Source: a bacterium (GTDB lineage: Bacteria; SZUA-79; Acidulodesulfobacterales; Acidulodesulfobacteraceae). From it: DNA of 14,758 nucleotides. Below, piece by piece: positions 8,058 through 14,189 of the stretch (its first letter is position 1; each line of letters begins with the position of its first letter). Location: the NCBI GenBank assembly GCA_021789455.1, contig JAJYJN010000027.1, forward strand, positions 1 to 14,758, given 5' to 3'. The translations under genes and the position numbers were made by a program. A model generated the notes under the pieces. That model ran no database searches. It was not told the origin of the DNA and worked only from the letters and a program-made list of their open reading frames with translations.

Positions 8058-8087
8058 TTTTATCATATAGCGAATTTAAGAAAAATA

Positions 8088-8093
8088 CGGAGG
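8088..8093 (+). promoter_or_regulatory. Ribosome-binding site of the ACT-like gene
   Basis: CGGAGG with 7-base spacing to ATG 8101, the strongest Shine-Dalgarno in the operon. It suggests the small protein is made in good amounts. Confidence 0.6.
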
Positions 8094-8100
8094 TTTGTTT

Positions 8101-8346
8101 ATGGCAGATATATTAGCCGCAGGAACAGTTTACAATGCCCCTATAAGGGTCGAATATATTAACGGGGATTTCGACAAGGCGGAAGAAATTCTTAAAAAAG
8201 CGGATATTCACATTTTAGGCAGAAACGTTGCAAGCGTTACGCCGTATCACGCAACGATATTCGTTAGCCTCGGAGACGAAGACAAGGCTTTAAATTTGAT
8301 TAAAAAATCGGGCATTAAAACTTACCCGGTAGAACCCTACTTCTAA
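8101..8346 (+). CDS. Small ACT-like protein of unknown function
   Basis: An 81-aa protein. Its predicted secondary structure runs strand (APIRVEYI), helix (DKAEEILKKA), strand (IHILGRNVAS), strand (HATIFVSLGD), helix (EDKALNLIKKSG), strand (KTYPVEPYF). This is the beta-alpha-beta-beta-alpha-beta order of an ACT or ferredoxin-like fold, and the DIHILGRN turn resembles the GINI-type turn of ACT domains. ACT domains usually bind small ligands such as amino acids or mediate dimerisation. The gene sits between the ferredoxin subunit and moeA. The start at ATG 8101 is set by CGGAGG at 8088-8093; an in-frame TTG at 8095 is too close to that site. Function unknown; the fold call is from pattern only. 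Confidence 0.6.
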   Translation: MADILAAGTVYNAPIRVEYINGDFDKAEEILKKADIHILGRNVASVTPYHATIFVSLGDEDKALNLIKKSGIKTYPVEPYF

Positions 8347-8368
8347 AAAATTGTCCGTAAATTCAAAT

Positions 8369-9655
8369 ATGAGCGATAAAACGGCAGGAAGTTTATTGGA
8401 AACAGCCGAGGCGAATATTAAAAAAATAACCGCCTCGGAAAAAATACCTGTAGAAGAAAGCTTAGGCAGAATTATATCGGAAGATATAATTCCCGCAACC
8501 GACGTGCCTCCCTTTAGAAGGTCTGCCGTGGACGGGTTTGCCTTAATGTTTTCCGACTTTTCCGAAAAAAACATGGAAGCGTTTAAAGTTAAAAGCCGGA
8601 TTACCGCGGGTTATTCAAATGAAATCGCTCCTTTGAGTTCGGGAGAAGCCGCTTTTGTAACTACCGGAGCTCCTATACCGCCTAATGCCGACAGCGTCGT
8701 ATTAATAGAAAATGCCGAAGAATATTCCGGCGGACAAATGGTATATAAAAAACCGATAGAAAAAGGTTCTTATATATCGCCCGTAGGAGACGACATAAAA
8801 GCCGGCGAAATATTATTTCAAAAGGGGCACAGTATAAGATTTTGCGATATCGCGGCTTTATCCGGAATCGGTTTAAATTCGGTGCCGGTATATAAAAAGC
8901 CGGTAATAGGAATATTGTCCGGCGGAAACGAGCTAGCTTCGCCCGGGGATAGACTTGGCGCCAATAAAATTTACGATATAAATACGACCGCGCTTAAATC
9001 TTTAGTAAAAGACGCCGGGGGTATTCCGGAAATTATAGGAATAGTAGAGGATAAGCTGGAAAAATTGGTCGAAATTTTAGAAAAGGCGGACGGCTCCGGC
9101 AAATACGACCTGTTAATTTCTACGGGCGGAACGGGAGCAAGTTTTCTGGTTTTAGAAAATAAAGAGATTACCAATTTTTACGATTTGGTTCCTTCGGCTA
9201 TAGAAAAGACCGGCAGATTATTGTTTCACGGCGTAAAGCTCGTTCCGGGGAAACCGACTTCGTTCGGAGTTTTAAACGGAGGAACCCCGATATTCGCGCT
9301 TGCGGGGTGGCCGTATTCCGTCCTGATAACTTTCGACCTTTTCGTGAGGCCGTCTATACAGAAAATGACGAATTCCAAAAATGTATATAAAAGATATCCG
9401 ACGGTTCAGGCGGTTTTGAAACATAATGTTTCAAAAGAAGAAGGTACCAGAAAATATTTTCAGGTAAAACTGACAAAAGAAAACGGTTTTCTGTGCGCAT
9501 CGGTAATACCGGCGCCTAAGCCTCCTTCCGCCGCAAGGTCTTTAAGTCCCATGATACAGGCGGACGGCAGTTTTGTTATGGAAGAGAAAGTTTCGCTCAT
9601 TGAGGCGGGGAGTACTATACCGGTTACCTTAAACGATTATGAGATTTTATATTAA
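8369..9655 (+). CDS. moeA: Molybdopterin molybdenumtransferase MoeA (divergent)
   Basis: A 428-aa MoeA, which inserts molybdate (or tungstate) into adenylylated molybdopterin. The N-terminal hallmark PPFRRSAVDGFAL is present, as are TTGAPIPPNAD, the LSGGNEL strand, the STGGT start of the catalytic loop and the substrate lysine motif LVPGKPTSFG. Two conserved places are altered. The GGTSVGxxD loop reads GGTGAS followed by about 11 extra residues (around 256-271). The GLPGNPVS loop reads ALAGWPYS (around residues 310-317). The gene follows the ACT-like gene by a few bases; ATG 8369 and an in-frame TTG at 8351 are both possible starts and neither has a clear ribosome-binding site. A role in maturing the neighbouring oxidoreductase is likely. 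MoeA family certain; full activity uncertain. Confidence 0.88.
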   Translation: MSDKTAGSLLETAEANIKKITASEKIPVEESLGRIISEDIIPATDVPPFRRSAVDGFALMFSDFSEKNMEAFKVKSRITAGYSNEIAPLSSGEAAFVTTGAPIPPNADSVVLIENAEEYSGGQMVYKKPIEKGSYISPVGDDIKAGEILFQKGHSIRFCDIAALSGIGLNSVPVYKKPVIGILSGGNELASPGDRLGANKIYDINTTALKSLVKDAGGIPEIIGIVEDKLEKLVEILEKADGSGKYDLLISTGGTGASFLVLENKEITNFYDLVPSAIEKTGRLLFHGVKLVPGKPTSFGVLNGGTPIFALAGWPYSVLITFDLFVRPSIQKMTNSKNVYKRYPTVQAVLKHNVSKEEGTRKYFQVKLTKENGFLCASVIPAPKPPSAARSLSPMIQADGSFVMEEKVSLIEAGSTIPVTLNDYEILY

Positions 9656-9706
9656 TTGTTTTATTTAAATTTTATTGATAATATTAAAATATATTAAAGG
9701 TTTTCG

Positions 9707-10552
9707 ATGAAGCCGTATCTATTTAAAATGTTTAACGACAAGGAATATGAATTTAACCGCGGAAGATTTGAATTTAAAATTCCGTCCTTAAGAGTGTCTT
9801 TGCTCAGCAGATGCAATGAGCGCTGTTTTTACTGCCATAATGAAGGGGTTTCAAAAAAAATGCCTTCCGTTATCCAAACCGGAGATATAATAAATACCAT
9901 ATATTTATTAAGGGAATTCGGCCTTAAAAAAGTAAAATTTACGGGCGGAGAACCCATGTTGTTTAAAGATTTAAAAAATCTTTTATATAAAATCAAACAC
10001 ATTGCCGACGTAGAACTTTTTATCACTACCAACGGCACGCTGATTAAAAAAAGAATAAAAGATTTAAGTCCCAATATAATAAATAAAGTATCGGTCAGCC
10101 TGGATACTTTAGATTCGGACGTTTATAAATATATTACCGGCAAGAACCTGTTCGGAGAAGTTATCGCCGGACTTAATATGCTTAAAAAAAACGGATACAA
10201 CGTAGAAATAAACAATCTTTTATTGAAAGGTTTAAATTCAAGCAAAAAATGTTTAAAAAATATGATAGATTACTGCGCCGAGAACGGGTTTGATCTGCAG
10301 TTTATTGAAATGTCCGATAAAACGGCCAAGCCTTTTTATTCAAAATATTACGCCGACCCGTATAAAATATTGCAAAGAAGCGGTTTGGATTTTAAGAAAG
10401 ATAAATCGAACGACAGGCAGTTTTTTAGAATAAAAGGGTCTAAAATTACTTTATGCAAGAATGTGAGCGACGTATGCGAATCTTCCGGAGAAAGATGCGG
10501 CGGATTGAGGCTGCTGCCCAGCGGCATACTCAAAAATTTTCTTTACGAATAA
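9707..10552 (+). CDS. MoaA-like radical SAM protein (short, altered auxiliary cluster)
   Basis: A 281-aa radical SAM enzyme with cluster motif C36-x3-C40-x2-C43 (SRCNERCFYCHNEG), the SAM-binding GGEP at 80-83 and ITTNGTL, closest to MoaA (GTP 3',8-cyclase), the first enzyme of molybdopterin synthesis. The C-terminal region aligns with the MoaA auxiliary-cluster segment (RCGGLRLLPSGILKNFLY), but only one of the three ligand cysteines is in place (Cys264); the others are Gly261 and Phe278. The conserved GTP-binding Arg at 266 is Gly. The protein ends 3 residues later, without the usual last 40 or so residues and GG tail. Cys250 and Cys257 could give an alternative ligand set. The stop is followed by only 24 bases before the next gene, so this is not a visible frameshift. 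A specialised paralogue acting on another pterin or nucleotide is plausible. Confidence 0.75.
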   Translation: MKPYLFKMFNDKEYEFNRGRFEFKIPSLRVSLLSRCNERCFYCHNEGVSKKMPSVIQTGDIINTIYLLREFGLKKVKFTGGEPMLFKDLKNLLYKIKHIADVELFITTNGTLIKKRIKDLSPNIINKVSVSLDTLDSDVYKYITGKNLFGEVIAGLNMLKKNGYNVEINNLLLKGLNSSKKCLKNMIDYCAENGFDLQFIEMSDKTAKPFYSKYYADPYKILQRSGLDFKKDKSNDRQFFRIKGSKITLCKNVSDVCESSGERCGGLRLLPSGILKNFLYE

Positions 10553-10576
10553 TATCGAGAGGTTAATTATTACATT

Positions 10577-11065
10577 ATGATAGTAGAGCTTATAGGCAAA
10601 GAAGCCGGTTTAACTTTCGAGTGCATGCATATAGTGCCGGGTAGAGGCGACTGCTCGCGGATACATCCTCATTTTCATTACGTCGATGTGCTGGTTGACG
10701 GGGAGTTCGACGACAAGAGAAGGATAGTCCACTTATATAATTTAAAGGCGGTAATAAAAAGAATATGCTCTTTATTCGAAGATAAAATTTTACTGGCGGA
10801 TTATCCGGAAAGCGTCCAGAAAGTTACGGAAGAAGTTCTGCATTACAGGATAGAGATAAATAATAAGCTGTATATTATACCTAAAACCGATATTTTTAAA
10901 ATAAAAAGCCCTTCTCTAAACATAGAAGACCTGACGGTTTATTTTGCAAACGAGCTTGCGTTAGATTTAAAAAATAAAGAAATGTTCAATCCGCTAAACT
11001 ATTTTGAGGTTACCCTAAGCGAAGGACACGGCCAGAGAGGAAAAATCAGGATAGAATCGAAATAA
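10577..11065 (+). CDS. PTPS/QueD-fold protein (6-pyruvoyl-tetrahydropterin synthase family, divergent)
   Basis: A 162-aa protein of the T-fold pterin enzyme family. Visible signatures are FECMH (zinc His18), the catalytic cysteine motif C26-x3-H30-P-H32 (normally C-x3-HGH) giving two more zinc histidines, a following strand YVDVLVDGEFDD, and the late EVTLSEG with the pterin-binding Glu149. The usual DFxxLK reads HLYNLK. The LDHxxLN segment reads EDKILLAD, so the catalytic His of the Asp-His pair is missing. About 20 extra residues lie before the helix that normally starts with PT-E. QueD makes carboxy-tetrahydropterin for queuosine, but no other que genes are here. The position between a MoaA-like gene and mobA suggests a pterin-related role in cofactor supply (inference). 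Confidence 0.7.
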   Translation: MIVELIGKEAGLTFECMHIVPGRGDCSRIHPHFHYVDVLVDGEFDDKRRIVHLYNLKAVIKRICSLFEDKILLADYPESVQKVTEEVLHYRIEINNKLYIIPKTDIFKIKSPSLNIEDLTVYFANELALDLKNKEMFNPLNYFEVTLSEGHGQRGKIRIESK

Positions 11066-11071
11066 CGATAA

Positions 11072-12046
11072 ATGAGCGCTATTAGCTGTATAATACTTGC
11101 AGGCGGAGAGTCTAAAAGATTCGGAGAGGATAAGGCTTTTTTTAATTTCAACGGAAAATCGTTTCTGGAAAGGGCTCTCGACGCCGCATCGGAAATAAGC
11201 GGCGATATCGTAATCTGCGTCAGGGGAGAAGATAAGATAAAAGGCTGTTTCGCCGAAGCCGAAAAGGTTGCAAAAAAAAGAGCGGAAGCCGGAAAACCAA
11301 ATTTAATTCCGAAGATAATCGCAGACGATAAAGATTGCGGCTTCAAAGGCCCGCTAAAAGGAATTTACAGCTCTATTAAAATATTAAAAGGAGAGTTAAC
11401 GCTTGTTATGGAGTGCGACGCTCCTTTTTTTAATTTTTACGCGGCTGCAGAGTTAATAAGAAAATTGGAATCGGAAAAAGTCGATGCCGTCGTTCCGCTT
11501 TGGCCGGATTCTACGGTAGAACCCCTTCTGGCGTGTTATAAAACGAAAAAAACGGCAGGCATTTTAGAAATTCTCAATAATTATGCTTTAAATTTAAAGG
11601 AACATTTTTTATTTACCGATTCGGTAAATATTTCAAGGCTGTTACCCTCCGTTTATTATTACAATATTTTCGATATGGCTAAAAATAATTCCGATTTAAA
11701 AGCGGAATTATTTATAAATATAAATTCAAAAAAAGATTTAGAAAAGTACGGCCGCAACGAAAAAATATTTAATAAAGGCGGGTCAAAAAGTGTTAAAATA
11801 AGAAAGGCTAACAGATTTTTCGATTTAAAAAATCCGGCCGATAAACCTTACGGCATACTCGCAAACGCTTTATATTGCTGGTGGGTTTATGCCAAAACAG
11901 GCAATTTTATATACTTCAGGAAAGCTTTCGGGTATTTTAAAAAAGACGCCTTTACTTATCGCGTTAACGGATTAAATTTTATGGGAGATAAAATTATAAA
12001 TCTCTTGCCCGACCCCTTAGGGATAGTTCGGGCAAAGAATAAATAA
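11072..12046 (+). CDS. mobA: MobA-type molybdenum cofactor guanylyltransferase with C-terminal extension
   Basis: A 324-aa protein. Residues 1 to about 226 form a MobA nucleotidyltransferase: LAGGESKRFGEDK (GTP loop, 9-21), the DKDCGFKGPLKGI segment, MECDAPF (metal-binding Asp116), VEPLLACY and NINSKKDLEKY. MobA links GMP to Mo-molybdopterin to form the dinucleotide cofactor used by DMSO reductase-type enzymes, matching the catalytic subunit in this operon. Residues 227-324 are an added domain rich in aromatic and basic residues (ALYCWWVYAKTG, YFRKAFGYFKKD, INLLPDPLG) that I do not recognise; E. coli MobA has no such part and is 194 aa. The start lies 6 bp after the PTPS-fold gene, consistent with coupling. 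Confidence 0.85.
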   Translation: MSAISCIILAGGESKRFGEDKAFFNFNGKSFLERALDAASEISGDIVICVRGEDKIKGCFAEAEKVAKKRAEAGKPNLIPKIIADDKDCGFKGPLKGIYSSIKILKGELTLVMECDAPFFNFYAAAELIRKLESEKVDAVVPLWPDSTVEPLLACYKTKKTAGILEILNNYALNLKEHFLFTDSVNISRLLPSVYYYNIFDMAKNNSDLKAELFININSKKDLEKYGRNEKIFNKGGSKSVKIRKANRFFDLKNPADKPYGILANALYCWWVYAKTGNFIYFRKAFGYFKKDAFTYRVNGLNFMGDKIINLLPDPLGIVRAKNK

Positions 12047-12059
12047 ACAAGGGGCCGTT

Positions 12060-12626
12060 ATGCAAAATAATCTTAATAAAAATAAGCTTACGAATTTAAA
12101 AGAAGATTTAAAGAAAAATCAGATAGAAATAATGCTTTATCCTTCCAAATGCGACGGTTGTGAAACCGAAGGATTTGCGGCCTGCGTCAAGGCTTGCGAA
12201 GCGCATATGGGCAAAAAATACGGGTCTAAATATACGGGAGCAAGAATTAACATAAAGAAAAAATCCGGCAGATTTTTTCCGATAATATGCCATAACTGCG
12301 AAGAGGCGCCATGCGTAGATGCGTGTATGCCCGGAGCGAGGTATAAAGATACGGAATCCGGCTGGACTGTAACAAATTATAAAAAATGCGTCGGCTGTTG
12401 GATGTGCGTTATGTCCTGTCCTTTCGGCGCCATAGAAAGAATAGGCGCCGGCCGGTTTGCGTCCAAATGCGACGGCTGTATAGACGAAGGCACCCCGAAA
12501 TGCGTAGAGGCATGTAAAAAAGGGGCGCTGAAAAGAATAGGCATTAAGAACTATTCGTATGAAAGAAGGCTTATGGTTGCAAAAAAAATTTACGGTCCAT
12601 ATATAAAATCGGTTGAAAAGCGATAA
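12060..12626 (+). CDS. Second four-cluster ferredoxin (CooF/HycB type)
   Basis: A 188-aa protein with sixteen cysteines in four sets: C31-C34-C42-C46, C77-C80-C85-C89, C110-C113-C116-C120 and C137-C140-C148-C152. Sets two and three have standard spacings. Sets one and four share the same unusual CDGC-x7-C-x3-C spacing, whereas the first set in this family is normally x2-x2-x3. Probable role: relay between the oxidoreductase module and the flavoprotein encoded 16 bp downstream. The pair resembles the CooF plus flavin oxidoreductase pairs known from bacterial CO dehydrogenase loci, but no CO dehydrogenase is here. A good ribosome-binding site (AAGGGG) precedes the ATG. No signal peptide; cytoplasmic. 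Confidence 0.82.
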   Translation: MQNNLNKNKLTNLKEDLKKNQIEIMLYPSKCDGCETEGFAACVKACEAHMGKKYGSKYTGARINIKKKSGRFFPIICHNCEEAPCVDACMPGARYKDTESGWTVTNYKKCVGCWMCVMSCPFGAIERIGAGRFASKCDGCIDEGTPKCVEACKKGALKRIGIKNYSYERRLMVAKKIYGPYIKSVEKR

Positions 12627-12642
12627 AAAAGGGGATTAGATT

Positions 12643-13968
12643 ATGAAATACGTTATTATAGGAAATTCATACGCGGGATTGTCCTGCGCCGATGCTATAA
12701 GGCGTTTCGACAAGTCGGGAGACGTCGCGATTATATCGGACGAGAACTACAGGGCTTACGCGAGACCTTTAATATCATATTATCTCGAAGGAAAAACTAC
12801 GGATGAAACCATATGGTATAAAGAAGACGATTACTATGAAAAGAATAATTTTAAACTTATGCTCGGCAAAAGAGTAGTTTCCGTCGATACCGTTTCAAAA
12901 AAAGTAGTCCTTGAAGACGGGGACGAATTATATTACGACAAGCTGTTTATCGGACCGGGCGGAACGCCTTTTGTGCCTCCTACCGAGGGATTTAATCCAG
13001 ATTCCCCTATGATGGGGACGTTTACAAAGTTCGACGACGCTAAAAAAATGGAAAAAGCCGCAAAATTTGCAAAAAATAAAGAAGCGATAGTCGTCGGCGG
13101 CGGACTTATAGGGCTAAAGGCTTCAGAAGGATTAAGGGCGCTGGGGTTGCACGTTACCATCGTAGAACTTTTGCCGCGAGTTTTAGGGCTGGCTCTCGAC
13201 GAAATATCGGGAAATATAACTTCTAAAAGGCTTAATGAAAACGGCATAGATACGGCTACCGGAGAAACGGTTACTAAAATTAATTTAGACGAATCAGGCA
13301 ATCCGGAAAGCGTTATATTAAAAAGCGGAAAAGTTCTTAAAGCGGATATAGTCGTGGTCGGGGTAGGCGTAAGGCCTAACGTCGGATTTCTCGAAGGGAG
13401 CGGAATAAAAATAGACAGGGGCATCATAGTCGATAAAACGATGATGACTAGCGTCAAAGACGTATATGCTGGAGGAGACGCCGCCGTAATTTACGATATA
13501 TTGAACAAGCGTCCGAATATTATTGCAATAGTGCCTCTGGCATGCGAGGAAGGGAGGGTTGCCGGCACGAATATGGCCGGCGTTTACAGAGAATATCCGG
13601 GCGGAATGGGGCTGAATTCCGTAGAAATTTACGGACTGCCTATAGTAACTATCGGTTTGACGAATCCGTCAAACGAGTCGCAAAAGGTTTATATGTTTCA
13701 GGACGAAAACGTTTACAGAAAACTCGTATATGACGGCGAAGTATTGGTCGGGGCAATTTTACTGGGCGATATTGCCGGAAGCGGAATCTTATCTGCCGTT
13801 ATAAGGCAGGGATTAAAATGCCTTAAATATAAAGACGAATTTTTAAACGGAAATATATATTCGTTCGTTATCGACAGCGAATTTGAGATATATAACATAA
13901 ACGAAGGGTATGCCGTAAGAGGGGATTTTGAGGACCTGCCTGAATTTTCAAGGACTAACTGGCGATAG
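12643..13968 (+). CDS. FAD/NAD(P)-dependent oxidoreductase (NirB-N/FNOR-like)
   Basis: A 441-aa pyridine nucleotide-disulfide oxidoreductase-class flavoprotein. The FAD-binding start reads VIIGNSYAGLSCADAIR (Gly7, Gly12), the NAD(P) motif is VVGGGLIGLKASEGL (Gly152-Gly157), and the second FAD motif is DVYAGGDAA (273-281). After the NAD motif comes VELLPRVL, typical of nitrite/rubredoxin reductase-like members. The C-terminal domain is about 120 residues. No redox-active CxxC is seen, so it is not a thioredoxin reductase type. Directly after a four-cluster ferredoxin, it likely exchanges electrons between ferredoxin and NAD(P)H (inference). GGGG with short spacing precedes ATG 12643. Confidence 0.87.
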   Translation: MKYVIIGNSYAGLSCADAIRRFDKSGDVAIISDENYRAYARPLISYYLEGKTTDETIWYKEDDYYEKNNFKLMLGKRVVSVDTVSKKVVLEDGDELYYDKLFIGPGGTPFVPPTEGFNPDSPMMGTFTKFDDAKKMEKAAKFAKNKEAIVVGGGLIGLKASEGLRALGLHVTIVELLPRVLGLALDEISGNITSKRLNENGIDTATGETVTKINLDESGNPESVILKSGKVLKADIVVVGVGVRPNVGFLEGSGIKIDRGIIVDKTMMTSVKDVYAGGDAAVIYDILNKRPNIIAIVPLACEEGRVAGTNMAGVYREYPGGMGLNSVEIYGLPIVTIGLTNPSNESQKVYMFQDENVYRKLVYDGEVLVGAILLGDIAGSGILSAVIRQGLKCLKYKDEFLNGNIYSFVIDSEFEIYNINEGYAVRGDFEDLPEFSRTNWR

Positions 13969-13971
13969 ATT

Positions 13972-14187
13972 ATGAATAATAACGGCATAAAGGAGAAAGA
14001 TTCGTCCGAAAAGGCATTGAACGTATTAATAGGAGAACTGCTTGCCGAAGCAAAAAATATCCCGGAAGATGATTTCGTAAAATGGTACGAAAAGAAAAGG
14101 AAAATTTTCAATACGGGAATTAAAAATCCTCCGACTAAAGAAGAATTTATAAAGTATCTGAATTATGCCTTAAGTATTAAATTTTAG
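13972..14187 (+). CDS. Small conserved-looking hypothetical protein
   Basis: A 71-aa charged, mostly helical protein (EKALNVLIGELLAEAKN, EEFIKYLNYALSI) with no cysteine, membrane segment or motif I recognise. It starts 3 bp after the flavoprotein stop, so it is probably translated by coupling and belongs to the same operon, possibly as a regulatory or assembly subunit. It ends 2 bp from the convergent ATPase gene. Confidence 0.55.
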   Translation: MNNNGIKEKDSSEKALNVLIGELLAEAKNIPEDDFVKWYEKKRKIFNTGIKNPPTKEEFIKYLNYALSIKF

Positions 14188-14189
14188 CG

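Noticed and set aside
10535..10576. Frameshift truncating MoaA
   Set aside because: Only 24 bases separate the stop from the next start and none of the frames there continues a MoaA tail, so the short form looks genuine.
12933..13457. A 174-aa open frame on the minus strand inside the flavoprotein gene
   Set aside because: Low-complexity Ser/Pro/Thr-rich shadow of a strong coding frame with clear FAD and NAD motifs on the other strand.
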